Shown here piece by piece: positions 52,624-61,512 of a stretch of DNA of 64,000 nucleotides. Under the pieces are notes generated by a model. That model was not told where the DNA came from. It worked only from the letters and a program-made list of their open reading frames with translations, and made no database searches. Within the stretch, counting starts at the first letter, position 1. Each line of letters opens with the position of its first letter. The position numbers were made by a program, and so were the translations under genes. Source of the stretch: Streptococcus suis (lineage in GTDB: Bacteria > Bacillota > Bacilli > Lactobacillales > Streptococcaceae); assembly GCA_024583055.1 (NCBI GenBank), contig CP102145.1, forward strand, positions 1,860,001-1,924,000. The letters are read 5' to 3'.

Positions 52624-54792
52624 ATGAAAAAATTTCTTAGTTTCGAATTTTGGCAAAAATTCGGTAAATGTTTGATGGTAGTGATCGCCGTTATGCCGGC
52701 GGCAGGTCTGATGGTTTCTATCGGAAACTCGATTCCACTAATCAGTCCTGAATCAGAATTGCTCATTCGTATTGGGAATATCATTGCCCAAATCGGTTGG
52801 GGGATTATCGGAAACCTTCACTTGCTCTTTGCTTTGGCAATCGGTGGTAGCTGGGCTAAGGAAAAAGCTGGCGGTGCTTTCTCGGCAGGTCTTGCTTTTA
52901 TCTTGATTAACTTGATTACAGGTCATTTCTTCGGTGTAACTACTGATATGTTGGCAGATGCGACTGCGACTGTTAGCACAGTCTTTGGGACAGAAATTCC
53001 AGTATCTGGATACTTTGTCAATATCCTTGGTCAGCCTGCTTTGAACATGGGTGTCTTTGTAGGGATTATTGCTGGTTTTGTTGGTGCGACTGCTTACAAC
53101 AAATACTACAACTATCGCAAGTTGCCAGATGTATTGACCTTCTTTAACGGCAAACGCTTCGTACCATTTGTGGTTATCTATCGCTCAGTTCTTGTAGCGC
53201 TAGGATTAGCTATCTTTTGGCCAGTTGTTCAAACAGGAATCAATAGCTTTGGTAAATGGATTGCAAGCTCACAGGATACAGCACCAATTCTTGCACCTTT
53301 TGTTTATGGTACCTTGGAACGTTTGCTTCTTCCATTTGGTCTTCACCACATGTTGACCATTCCAATGAACTATACATCACTTGGTGGTACCTATGACATC
53401 TTGACAGGTGCACAAGCAGGTACACAAGTATTTGGACAAGATCCGCTCTGGTTGGCTTGGATTACAGACTTGATCAACCTCAAAGACGCTGGCGATATGG
53501 CTCAGTACAATGACTTGCTTGCTAATGTAACTCCTGCTCGCTTTAAAGTAGGTCAAATGATTGGTTCCTCTGGTATTCTCATGGGCTTGACCCTTGCTAT
53601 GTACCGCAATGTTGATGAGGATAAGAAGAAAAAATATCGTGGTATGTTCCTTTCATCTGCTGCAGCTGTCTTTTTGACAGGTGTAACAGAACCAATTGAG
53701 TTTATGTTCATGTTTGCGGCAATGCCACTCTATGTAGTCTATGCATTTGTACAAGGTGCGGCTTTTGCGATGGCAGATATTGTCAATTTGCGTATGCACT
53801 CATTTGGTAATATCGAATTCCTTACACGTACACCGATGGCGATTAAAGCCGGTATTGGTATGGACGTTGTCAATTTTATCTGGGTAACAGCCCTCTTTGC
53901 AGTTGCAATGTACTTCATTGCCAACTTCATGATTCAAAAATTCAACCTAGCAACAGCTGGACGTAATGGTAACTATGATACAGAAACAACAGATGTGGTT
54001 TCAAATTCAAACGTAGATACTGCGGATGCTAGTTCACAAGTGGTACAAATCATCAACTTGCTTGGTGGTCGTGATAATATCGCAGATGTGGATGCTTGTA
54101 TGACTCGTCTTCGCGTTAGTGTTAAAGATGTGGCACAGGTTGGAGATGAGAATGCTTGGAAACAGGCTGGTGCTATGGGCTTGATTATCAAAGACTCAGG
54201 TGTTCAAGCAGTCTACGGACCAAAAGCAGATGTTCTCAAATCAGACATTCAAGACTTACTAGAATCTGGCGTAGCCATCCCTCGTACGGAAATTGTTGCG
54301 ACTGAAACAGTAGTTGAGGAATCACAATTTAAGGGTGTGGTCGAGGCAGTTTATGCTGTTGCTGAAGGGCAAGCCATTGCCATCACAGAAGTGAAGGATC
54401 CGGTCTTCTCACAAAAAATGATGGGCGACGGTTATGCAGTTGAGCCTAGCTCCGGCAATGTTTACGCACCAGTTTCAGGTATTGTAACCAGTGTCTTCCC
54501 AACTAAACACGCTGTCGGTATTTTGTCTGACAATGGTGTAGAAGTGTTAGTTCACGTTGGTTTAGACACAGTTGCACTAAACGGTGCTCCATTCTCAACT
54601 AAGGTAACAGATGGTCAGCGTGTGGAAGCAGGGGACTTGCTCCTTGTCGCAGATCTGGACGCCATTCGCTCAGCAGGACGTGAAACAACCATCGTCGTTG
54701 CCTTCACAAACACTGCTGAAATCAAATCTGTCAGCCTTGGAAATCTTGGACAGGTCAGTCAAGATAGCCAAGTTGCGACAGTTGAGTTGTAA
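52624..54792 (+). CDS. Glucose-family PTS permease, IICBA
   Basis: 722 residues in one chain. The membrane IIC domain (to about 440) starts KKFLSFEFWQKFGKCLMVV and contains the GITEPIEF-like GVTEPIEFMF loop. The IIB domain has the phosphorylated Cys in VDACMTRLRVSV (about 490-501), and the IIA domain has the His in VEVLVHVGLDTV (about 640-650). Such permeases carry glucose, maltose, GlcNAc or related sugars. The shared GntR half-site at malQ favours maltose (MalT-like), but specificity is inference. A strong terminator follows. Confidence 0.9.
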   Translation: MKKFLSFEFWQKFGKCLMVVIAVMPAAGLMVSIGNSIPLISPESELLIRIGNIIAQIGWGIIGNLHLLFALAIGGSWAKEKAGGAFSAGLAFILINLITGHFFGVTTDMLADATATVSTVFGTEIPVSGYFVNILGQPALNMGVFVGIIAGFVGATAYNKYYNYRKLPDVLTFFNGKRFVPFVVIYRSVLVALGLAIFWPVVQTGINSFGKWIASSQDTAPILAPFVYGTLERLLLPFGLHHMLTIPMNYTSLGGTYDILTGAQAGTQVFGQDPLWLAWITDLINLKDAGDMAQYNDLLANVTPARFKVGQMIGSSGILMGLTLAMYRNVDEDKKKKYRGMFLSSAAAVFLTGVTEPIEFMFMFAAMPLYVVYAFVQGAAFAMADIVNLRMHSFGNIEFLTRTPMAIKAGIGMDVVNFIWVTALFAVAMYFIANFMIQKFNLATAGRNGNYDTETTDVVSNSNVDTADASSQVVQIINLLGGRDNIADVDACMTRLRVSVKDVAQVGDENAWKQAGAMGLIIKDSGVQAVYGPKADVLKSDIQDLLESGVAIPRTEIVATETVVEESQFKGVVEAVYAVAEGQAIAITEVKDPVFSQKMMGDGYAVEPSSGNVYAPVSGIVTSVFPTKHAVGILSDNGVEVLVHVGLDTVALNGAPFSTKVTDGQRVEAGDLLLVADLDAIRSAGRETTIVVAFTNTAEIKSVSLGNLGQVSQDSQVATVEL

Positions 54793-54796
54793 GATA

Positions 54797-54832
54797 AAAA
54801 GACAAGTTCATGTGAGCTTGTCTTTTGTTTTT
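54797..54832 (+). terminator. Terminator of the PTS operon
   Basis: AAAAGACAAG and CTTGTCTTTT pair around a short loop, followed by GTTTTT. Confidence 0.88.
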
Positions 54833-54861
54833 AAAAACTTCTCAATCCTTAGTAAATATGG

Positions 54862-54867
54862 TATAAT
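54862..54867 (+). promoter_or_regulatory. Extended -10 promoter of yebC
   Basis: TGG followed by TATAAT, 33 bp before ATG 54900, with GGAGG between. Confidence 0.65.
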
Positions 54868-54899
54868 AAAGCGATTTTATAAAATGTAGGAGGTTCCCC

Positions 54900-55616
54900 A
54901 TGGGACGTAAATGGGCCAATATTGTAGCCAAGAAAACCGCAAAAGACGGTGCTAACTCAAAAGTTTACGCCAAATTTGGTGTTGAAATCTATGTAGCAGC
55001 GAAAAAGGGTGACCCAGATCCAGAAACAAACTCAGCGCTGAAATTTGTTATCGACCGTGCTAAGCAAGCGCAGGTTCCAAAACACATTATTGACAAGGCC
55101 ATTGACAAGGCAAAAGGAAATACTGACGAAACCTTCGTGGAAGGTCGTTACGAAGGCTTTGGACCAAATGGTTCTATGATTATCGTCGATACTTTGACAT
55201 CAAACGTAAACCGTACCGCAGCCAATGTTCGCTCTGCCTTTGGTAAAAACGGCGGTAACATGGGTGCGTCTGGTTCTGTATCCTTCATGTTTGATAAAAA
55301 AGGTGTGGTTGTCTTTGCAGGTGATGACGCAGATGCCATCTTCGAATTGCTCCTTGAAGCAGATGTCGAAGTCGATGACGTAGAAGCAGAAGACGGCACA
55401 ATCACTGTTTATACAGCACCAACTGATTTGCACAAGGCAATCGTGGCACTGAAAGAATCAGGAATCCAAGAGTTTAATGTTACTGAACTGGAAATGATCC
55501 CACAATCAGAAGTATCACTTGACGGCGATGACCTCGCAACATTTGAAAAACTCTACGACGCCCTCGAAGACGACGAAGATGTACAAAAAATCTACACGAA
55601 TGTAGATGGGTTCTAA
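54900..55616 (+). CDS. yebC: YebC/PmpR family protein
   Basis: 238 residues, normal for the YeeN-type branch of YebC proteins. The N-terminal [20 protein letters not shown] and [19 protein letters not shown] segments are highly conserved in the family. Members act as DNA-binding regulators or as translation factors that relieve stalling at proline stretches. The start is supported by GTAGGAGG. Directly behind it lie a strong terminator and a repeat array. Confidence 0.93.
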   Translation: MGRKWANIVAKKTAKDGANSKVYAKFGVEIYVAAKKGDPDPETNSALKFVIDRAKQAQVPKHIIDKAIDKAKGNTDETFVEGRYEGFGPNGSMIIVDTLTSNVNRTAANVRSAFGKNGGNMGASGSVSFMFDKKGVVVFAGDDADAIFELLLEADVEVDDVEAEDGTITVYTAPTDLHKAIVALKESGIQEFNVTELEMIPQSEVSLDGDDLATFEKLYDALEDDEDVQKIYTNVDGF

Positions 55617-55617
55617 T

Positions 55618-55651
55618 AAAATTGGCAGTCCAGTGGACTGCCAATTTTATT
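55618..55651 (+). terminator. yebC terminator
   Basis: AAAATTGGCAGTCC and GGACTGCCAATTTT form a perfect 14-bp stem around a 3-nt loop. It lies at the head of the repeat array, whose units carry shorter hairpins of similar design. Confidence 0.85.
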
Positions 55652-55654
55652 AGA

Positions 55655-56150
55655 AGGCTGGAGATTGGAACTGCCGGCAGGCAGTTTTCTTTATACTCAA
55701 AAGTCCGGGGGACAGTTATTTTTATTAAAAGGTTGGAGATTGGAACTGCCGGCAGGCAGTTTTCTTTATGCTCAAAAGTCCGGGGGACAGTCATTTTTAT
55801 TAAAAGGTTGGAAATGAGAACCAGCGGCAGCTGGTTTTCTTTATTTTCAGCTGTCCATAAGGACAATTACTGGCTTAAAAGGTTGGAAATTAGGATTGCT
55901 GGCAGGCAATCCTTTCTTTATCATTTCATGGTCTGTGGGACATATAAAATGACTAGAAAGTTGGAGATGAGAACCGCTGGTAGGCGGTTTTCTTTGTAGC
56001 TATTAGAATGTCCAGGGGAAGTTATTTTTATTAGAAGGTTGGAGATGCGAACCGCTGACAAGCGGTTTTCTTTGTCACTTCATAGTCCGGGGACAGTCAT
56101 TTTTGTTAAAAGGTTAGAAATTGGAATTGTCTAGAGGCAGTTCTTTTTCT
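55655..56150 (+). repeat. Array of about seven 75-78 bp hairpin-bearing tandem repeats
   Basis: Units begin AGGTTGGAGAT or similar at 55655, 55730, 55805, 55880, 55958, 56036 and a decayed one at 56111. Lengths are 75, 75, 75, 78, 78 and 75 bp. Each full unit has a 7-bp stem with a 4-nt loop (GGCA, GGTA or GACA) and usually TTTTCTTT after it. Stems differ: AACTGCC/GGCAGTT in units 1-2, AACCAGC/GCTGGTT in 3, GATTGCT/GGCAATC in 4, AACCGCT/GGCGGTT in 5, AACCGCT/AGCGGTT in 6. A second small hairpin, GTCC/GGAC, recurs in most units. Function unknown. Confidence 0.85.
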
Positions 56151-56202
56151 GCCCTTGTTTTTTTCAAAAAGAAAATCCCGCCTTCTCAGAAATAAGGCAT
56201 GC

Positions 56203-56742
56203 CTATTTCCATTGGGCCAGGATTTGTTTGTGGTAATGGTGGAGCGGTCCGACCTTTTCTAGTAGGTAGGTCGCAGCAAGGCCGACCAGTAGACCAGACA
56301 GGATGCCGGTAATTGATAAAATCGGCAGGTAGTTTAAAACGTAGAAGGAACGAGCGATGCTGGCAAAGACAAGCAGCTGTCCCAGATTATGGAGCATGCC
56401 CCCCAGTATGGAGATGCCGATAGGGCTGACCCGTTTGGGTCCCAGTTGCTTTGAGGCGAGCATACCAAGATAGCTTAGGGTGACTCCAGCAAAACTGTAG
56501 AGAAAGGTAGAAAAAGTGCCGCCTAGAAAGGTAGCAATCAGCAGACGAAGGCCCACAACCTTTAAGCTGTCTTTGGTAGGAAGGGTGAAAATGGCAATCA
56601 AGCTAATGAGATTTCCCAGCCCTAGCTTGGCACCCGGCGCAAAGGCAAAAGGAGGAGTGATCAAGCGCTCAATGAGCGAAATGACCACAGCCTGAGCTGC
56701 CAGCATGGTGATAAAATTTAAGGTTTGTTGTTTCCGGTTCAC
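56203..56742 (-). CDS. Gx transporter family membrane protein (EetB-like)
   Basis: 179 residues from a GTG at 56742, which has AAAGGAGG 9 bp upstream; a longer frame from 56790 covers that ribosome site. About five hydrophobic segments and the motif PGAKLGLGNLISLIAI identify the Gx transporter family (also called heptaprenyl diphosphate synthase component I). In Listeria a relative is part of the flavin-based extracellular electron transfer locus. Here it is divergent from the Ndh2 gene of what looks like the same pathway. Exact function is unproven. Confidence 0.82.
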   Translation of the reverse strand: MNRKQQTLNFITMLAAQAVVISLIERLITPPFAFAPGAKLGLGNLISLIAIFTLPTKDSLKVVGLRLLIATFLGGTFSTFLYSFAGVTLSYLGMLASKQLGPKRVSPIGISILGGMLHNLGQLLVFASIARSFYVLNYLPILSITGILSGLLVGLAATYLLEKVGPLHHYHKQILAQWK

Positions 56743-56932
56743 CAGTTCTCGCCTCCTTTCAACCGATTGACTCGTGTCTATTCTTATCATTCTATCTTAC
56801 TTTTTTTTTCTCAATCTGGCAAGCTTCCTCATAGATATTACTAGTTATTGAAATAGGGGCTTGAATTTGCTTCTATAAAAGTATATAATAATCTCATGTA
56901 AATCGTTTCTATTTTCACAAGGAGGACACACT
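56743..56932. other. Divergent intergenic region between Gx transporter and ndh2
   Basis: About 190 bp. A TATAAT-like sequence (TATAATAATC, about 56883-56892) faces ndh2. The leftmost part is the leader of the minus-strand gene. No operator with clear symmetry is visible. Confidence 0.45.
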
Positions 56933-58816
56933 GTGACGAAAAATATTGTGATTGTTGGTGCTGGTTATGCAGGGATTGCAGCAGCACGTTTGCTCGGAAA
57001 GACATTTAAAAAGGACTCGGATGTAACCGTTACCCTGATTGATAAGAATTCCTTCCATACCTATATGACAGAGCTCCATGAGGTGGCTGCTGGTCGTGTA
57101 GAACCTAATGCGATTAAGTATGATTTACAACGCATTTTTGCCAAGTATCCTAAGGTTGACTTGGTAACTGATAAGGTTTTGGAAATCGACTATGATAAGA
57201 AACAGGTCATTGCTGAGCACCAGACCTTGGACTTTGACTATCTCTTGCTGGCTATGGGGGGCGAGGCCAATGACTTCGGTGTTAAAGGTGTTAAAGAGCA
57301 TGGATTCACCCTCTGGTCAATTGAAGCGGCAGAGCGCTTGCACGATCACATGGTGGATGCCTGCTACCGTGCCATGCGTGAGCATGATGAGGCAAAACGT
57401 CGCGCCCTCTTGACCTTCACTGTTATCGGTGCAGGTTTCACTGGTATTGAAATGATTGGTGAGCTTATTGACTGGGTACCGATCCTGGCACGTGAGTTCA
57501 AGCTTGATCCAAAAGAATTCTCGCTCAAGGTTGTTGAGGCAATGCCAAATATCTTGGCCATGGTGACTGAGAAAGAACAGGTTAAGGCTAAGAAATACCT
57601 TGAGAAAAAAGGTGTTGAATTGGTTCTTGGTGACGGTGTTGCTAGCGTACAAGAAGACAGCCTGACCCTGTCATCAGGTCGCCAAATTCCGACCTACACC
57701 TCTATCTGGACAGCCGGTGTTCAAGCCAACACAGACGCTGCAGAGTTTGGAATTGAACGTGCGCGTGCAGGACGTCTGGTTGCCAACGAGTACATGGAAG
57801 CAAAAGGCCGTGAGAACGTCTATGTTGCCGGTGACTTGGTTTACTTTGAAGAAAGCGAAGGCAAGCCAACACCGCAAATCGTACAGGCTGCTGAGCAGAC
57901 AGGTCACACAGCTGCAAGCAATATCGTTGCAGCCATTAAGGGTGGCGAAAAACATGCCTACAAAGGCAAATACGACGGCTTCATGGTATCTATCGGTGCT
58001 CGTTATGGCGTAGCCTTCTTGATGGACAAGTACCACATGTCAGGTTTCCTGGCTATGGCTGTCAAACACATGGTCAACTTGCTCTACTTCTTTACCATCC
58101 GTAGCTTCTTCTACATGGGTGCCTATGTTCGTCATGAATTCTTTGATATTCAGAACAAGCGTAATATCTTCGGTGGGCATACTTCTGGTAAGGGCAATCT
58201 CCTTTGGTCTCTACCAATGCGCCTGCTCTACGGTTCAGTTTGGCTTTATGAGGGTGTGAAAAAGGCCTTTGGTCTTTTCGGTACGACTTCATGGTTCGGT
58301 GACCAAGTTGTCTTCCCATTCCCATGGTTGGCAGATCCTGTTTCTGGAGCATCGGCTGCAGAAGCTGTATCTGGAGCGTCTGAGGCAGTAGCAGAAATGG
58401 CAGATCCAATCTTTGGTCTCAGCTATGCTTATGGTGAAACGCCGATGACGGTCTTGGAATCAATGCCAGATTGGTTTGCGTCAATTATGGAATTTATGAT
58501 GCCTAACCAAGAAGTTGCTCTCTTCATGCAGAAATTCATGACCATCACCGAAATCGGTATCGGTTTGGCTTTGATTGGTGGTGCCTTTGTATGGTTGGTA
58601 TCTGCCATCACAGTTATGTTCGTTATCATGTTTAGCTTGTCTGGTATGTTCTACTGGGTTAACATCTGGTTCATCCCGGCGGCAATCTCGCTCATGAACG
58701 GTGCCGGTCGTGCCTTTGGTTTGGACTACTGGATTATGCCATGGTTGGGTCGCTTCCTTGATAAGCTCGTCTATGGTAGACCCAAGCATATTTATCGTAA
58801 GAATGACAAAAAATAA
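56933..58816 (+). CDS. ndh2: Type II NADH dehydrogenase with C-terminal membrane domain (Ndh2)
   Basis: 627 residues. The first 400 are a standard NDH-2: FAD motif IVIVGAGYAGIAAARLL, NADH motif VIGAGFTGIEMIGEL, and AGDLVYF near the end of the domain. The last 225 add several transmembrane segments, as in the Listeria Ndh2 of extracellular electron transfer, where ordinary respiratory NDH-2 has none. It would pass electrons from NADH to a membrane quinone. GTG 56933 follows ACAAGGAGG. It is first in a row of five genes for the same pathway. Confidence 0.9.
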   Translation: MTKNIVIVGAGYAGIAAARLLGKTFKKDSDVTVTLIDKNSFHTYMTELHEVAAGRVEPNAIKYDLQRIFAKYPKVDLVTDKVLEIDYDKKQVIAEHQTLDFDYLLLAMGGEANDFGVKGVKEHGFTLWSIEAAERLHDHMVDACYRAMREHDEAKRRALLTFTVIGAGFTGIEMIGELIDWVPILAREFKLDPKEFSLKVVEAMPNILAMVTEKEQVKAKKYLEKKGVELVLGDGVASVQEDSLTLSSGRQIPTYTSIWTAGVQANTDAAEFGIERARAGRLVANEYMEAKGRENVYVAGDLVYFEESEGKPTPQIVQAAEQTGHTAASNIVAAIKGGEKHAYKGKYDGFMVSIGARYGVAFLMDKYHMSGFLAMAVKHMVNLLYFFTIRSFFYMGAYVRHEFFDIQNKRNIFGGHTSGKGNLLWSLPMRLLYGSVWLYEGVKKAFGLFGTTSWFGDQVVFPFPWLADPVSGASAAEAVSGASEAVAEMADPIFGLSYAYGETPMTVLESMPDWFASIMEFMMPNQEVALFMQKFMTITEIGIGLALIGGAFVWLVSAITVMFVIMFSLSGMFYWVNIWFIPAAISLMNGAGRAFGLDYWIMPWLGRFLDKLVYGRPKHIYRKNDKK

Positions 58817-58833
58817 AGGACAAATAAGAACTA

Positions 58834-59823
58834 GTGGTACATGAAATTTGGAAGGCCTATCCTGAGGTTGAAGCTGGATTAGAGCAGGTCAAGGCTATCA
58901 TCAAATCTGAGATGGTAGTCTTGCACCCTGATGTAAAAGAGAAAATTGATCAGTACATCGATGCTCCTGGTAAATACCTCAGGGCAGGTCTTTGCCTTTT
59001 TTTAGCCAGGGAGACAGAAGGCCAGATAGTTCCTGCCAAGCTCTATTTTGCTGCTCATCTGGAGGTTCTGCATTTGGCGACCCTCATTCATGATGATGTG
59101 ATTGACCAGGCTGACTACCGTAGAGGTATCCAGGCTGCCCACATTCAATTTTCCAATCGTATTGCTATTTATGCAGGAGATTATCTCTTGGCCTATGCAG
59201 GTCGTCTCTTGGCCCAGGGGCTCCGGCAATTGGACCTTGAAGAAAAAGACGTTCACCTGGCTCACCATAAAATCGTCGAATGGATTTTGAGGGGGGAGCT
59301 GGAGCAACTCCTGAATGCCTATAATGTGAACATGACGCCAAGGGCTTATTTAAAGCAAATTCAAGGGAAAACGGCTAGTTTATTCGGATATGCCTATCAA
59401 TTGGGCCTCTTCTATCCTGGACAGTCCTTGCGTCATGCACGCCAGGCCTATCGAGCAGGCCGTGATTTGGGAATGGCCTTTCAAATTCGTGATGATTTGA
59501 TAGACTACAAACTAGATTTGTCAGAGTCTGGCAAGCCAGGCTTGCAGGATGTCCAAAATGGTATTTATACCCTTCCCCTGTTGCTAGCTTTACAAGACAA
59601 TGAAGACCTGTCTGCTGATTTCGAGGAGTTGGTCAATGAATCTAGTCCTGAAAAGTTGACAGACTTACACCAAAAAATTCTAGCTACGTCTGCTCTTGAG
59701 CGGACGGAGATAATCCTAAACCAGTATCTGGACAGGTCCTCTAGGCATTTGAGAAAGCTTTCTCCACAGGCTGCAGACTCGGTAAACGCTTTTTTGGGTG
59801 ATTTCTTTCACAAATATTTCTAA
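58834..59823 (+). CDS. Polyprenyl diphosphate synthase (DmkB-like)
   Basis: 329 residues. Both aspartate-rich motifs are intact: LIHDDVIDQADYRRG (first DDxxD) and AFQIRDDLIDY (second). It makes the long isoprenoid chain for a quinone. In this gene context it matches DmkB, which supplies the side chain for the demethylmenaquinone used in extracellular electron transfer. GTG 58834 gives the conserved start; the ribosome site AAAGGA is about 13 bp away. Confidence 0.87.
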   Translation: MVHEIWKAYPEVEAGLEQVKAIIKSEMVVLHPDVKEKIDQYIDAPGKYLRAGLCLFLARETEGQIVPAKLYFAAHLEVLHLATLIHDDVIDQADYRRGIQAAHIQFSNRIAIYAGDYLLAYAGRLLAQGLRQLDLEEKDVHLAHHKIVEWILRGELEQLLNAYNVNMTPRAYLKQIQGKTASLFGYAYQLGLFYPGQSLRHARQAYRAGRDLGMAFQIRDDLIDYKLDLSESGKPGLQDVQNGIYTLPLLLALQDNEDLSADFEELVNESSPEKLTDLHQKILATSALERTEIILNQYLDRSSRHLRKLSPQAADSVNAFLGDFFHKYF

Positions 59824-59896
59824 AAACACTAGACATTTTTGGAAAAAAGTTATATCATAATATAAGAAAAACAAATAATTCCAAAGGAGTATTTAT

Positions 59897-60400
59897 ATGA
59901 AATCAACAAAATGGATGTTGAAAAGTGTCTTGGTTCTTGGTGTAGCTCTTACTTTGGTAGCATGTGGTGCTAAAGAAGAAGCAGCAACAACAGCTTCTTC
60001 TGCTGAAATTGCAGCTTCTGAAGCAACTGCAACAGCAACTTGGAAAGATGGTACTTACAAAGCTGAGTCTGATTTCGATGAGCGCGGTTGGAAGTTTGTA
60101 CATGAAATTACTATCAAGGATGGTAAAATCACTGCTTCAACAGCTGACTATGAAAATGCTGACGGTGCTTTGAAGTCTGAAGACGAAGAGTACAATAAAA
60201 ACATGGAAGCAAAATCAGGTATCTCATCTAAAGATGCAACTGACAAGCTTGACGAAGAACTTCTTGCAGCTCAAAGCGCAGATGTAGAAGTTGTATCTGG
60301 TGCGACTCAGACTTCTGAAAACTTCAAGAAATCAGTTGAAGAGCTCTTGAAAGCTGCTGAAGAAGGAAATACTGAAACAGTAAAATTGACATTTGAATAA
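59897..60400 (+). CDS. FMN-binding-domain lipoprotein (PplA-like)
   Basis: 167 residues. A lipoprotein signal ends in VACG (lipidated Cys23). A Ser/Ala/Thr-rich linker leads to one FMN-binding domain with the flavinylation motif SGATQTSENF, whose Thr would receive FMN covalently from the ApbE-type enzyme encoded next. Listeria PplA has two such domains, so this is a shorter version. It would carry electrons from the membrane to extracellular acceptors. Good ribosome site AAAGGAG. Confidence 0.86.
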   Translation: MKSTKWMLKSVLVLGVALTLVACGAKEEAATTASSAEIAASEATATATWKDGTYKAESDFDERGWKFVHEITIKDGKITASTADYENADGALKSEDEEYNKNMEAKSGISSKDATDKLDEELLAAQSADVEVVSGATQTSENFKKSVEELLKAAEEGNTETVKLTFE

Positions 60401-60420
60401 TCTATTCAAAAACAAGAGGG

Positions 60421-60452
60421 AAACACGGTAGCCAGCCTACTGTGTTTTCTGT
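60421..60452 (+). terminator. Hairpin between pplA-like gene and fmnB
   Basis: AAACACGGTAG and CTACTGTGTTT form a stem followed by TCTGTTT. A partial terminator here would let the lipoprotein be made in excess over the transferase. Confidence 0.65.
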
Positions 60453-60468
60453 TTAGAGAGGATAATCT

Positions 60469-61512
60469 ATGAAAAAAGCGCTAAGATGGCTCTGTTTGAG
60501 TCTTGTGCTGATTCTATTAGTCGCTTGTGGCAAGAAAGAAGAGGTTCTGCCTGTCATCAAAAGTCCCTTGACCCGTAGCGAAAGTCTGCTCCACACCGTG
60601 GTCCAGCTCAGTATCTACCATGAAGGTCAGGAAGAGGTCATGGATCGGGCTGTTGCCTATATCAAGGAAATGGAAGGTCTACTATCAACCAACCTTGAGG
60701 GAGCAGATGTCTACCGTATCAATCAAGCGGCTGGGAAAGAGCCGGTTGTCGTTGATGAGAGGACCTTTGAGGTTCTGGAAACTGCTATTGAGATGGGCAA
60801 GGAAAGCGACGGCCTCTTTGATGTATCTATTGGTGCCGTCAGCAATCTCTGGAAAATCGGAGATCCAGATGCCCGTAAGCCTTCGGACGAGGAAATCAAG
60901 GCAGCTCTGCCATTTATTGACTATAAAAAGATCCAGCTAGACAAGGAGAAAAAGACAGTCTTTATTGAGGAGGGGATGACCCTGGAGCTGGGGGCTATTT
61001 CCAAGGGCTATATTGCCGATAAAGTACGGGAACTCTTTGCCAGCAAAGGTATCACGACGGCTATCATCAATCTGGGTGGCAACGTAGTGGTTATGGGGGA
61101 TTCGCCTTCTAGTCAAGATGGCTGGAATGTCGGCGTGCAAGACCCTGATGAAGTGCGTGGAGCTACCGTGGGCTCTGTCCCTGGCACTCACGATTCTGTC
61201 GTGACGTCCGGTATCTATGAGCGCTATGTCGAGGTGGATGGGGTTAAATACCACCATATCCTTGATCCCAAGACCGGTTATCCTGTGGAAAATGACATCT
61301 CTGGTGTTACAGTCTTTTCGCAATCGTCTATGCAGGGTGATGCCCTATCGACAACCCTCTTCCTTTTAGGAGTGGAAAAGGGGCTTGATTTTATCAATCA
61401 ACAGGAAGGTGTCGAGGCTGTTTTCATTGATAAAGACCAGGGAGTTCATGTCAGTGATGGTTTAAAAGATTCATTTGAACTAAGCAACGAGGAGTATCAT
61501 CTTGTCAACTAA
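60469..61512 (+). CDS. fmnB: ApbE-type FMN transferase lipoprotein (FmnB-like)
   Basis: 347 residues. A lipoprotein signal ends with LVACG (lipidated Cys20). ApbE signatures are LGAISKGYIADKV, NLGGNVVVMG, HHILDPKTGYP and the metal-binding SMQGDALSTTLF. It attaches FMN to Thr in SGAT motifs of surface proteins, and the obvious target is the preceding lipoprotein. It overlaps the next gene by 11 bp. It starts behind AGAGAGG. Confidence 0.92.
   Translation: MKKALRWLCLSLVLILLVACGKKEEVLPVIKSPLTRSESLLHTVVQLSIYHEGQEEVMDRAVAYIKEMEGLLSTNLEGADVYRINQAAGKEPVVVDERTFEVLETAIEMGKESDGLFDVSIGAVSNLWKIGDPDARKPSDEEIKAALPFIDYKKIQLDKEKKTVFIEEGMTLELGAISKGYIADKVRELFASKGITTAIINLGGNVVVMGDSPSSQDGWNVGVQDPDEVRGATVGSVPGTHDSVVTSGIYERYVEVDGVKYHHILDPKTGYPVENDISGVTVFSQSSMQGDALSTTLFLLGVEKGLDFINQQEGVEAVFIDKDQGVHVSDGLKDSFELSNEEYHLVN

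Noticed and set aside
55622..55999. A 125-codon open frame on the plus strand through the repeat array (and a similar one on the minus strand).
   Set aside because: It is open only because the units are 75 or 78 bp long. Unit 5 introduces a stop in the same frame, no ribosome site precedes it, and base changes follow hairpin pairing rather than codon position.
55655..56150. CRISPR array.
   Set aside because: There are no constant repeats with unique spacers: the whole 75-bp unit recurs, stems vary, and no cas gene is nearby.
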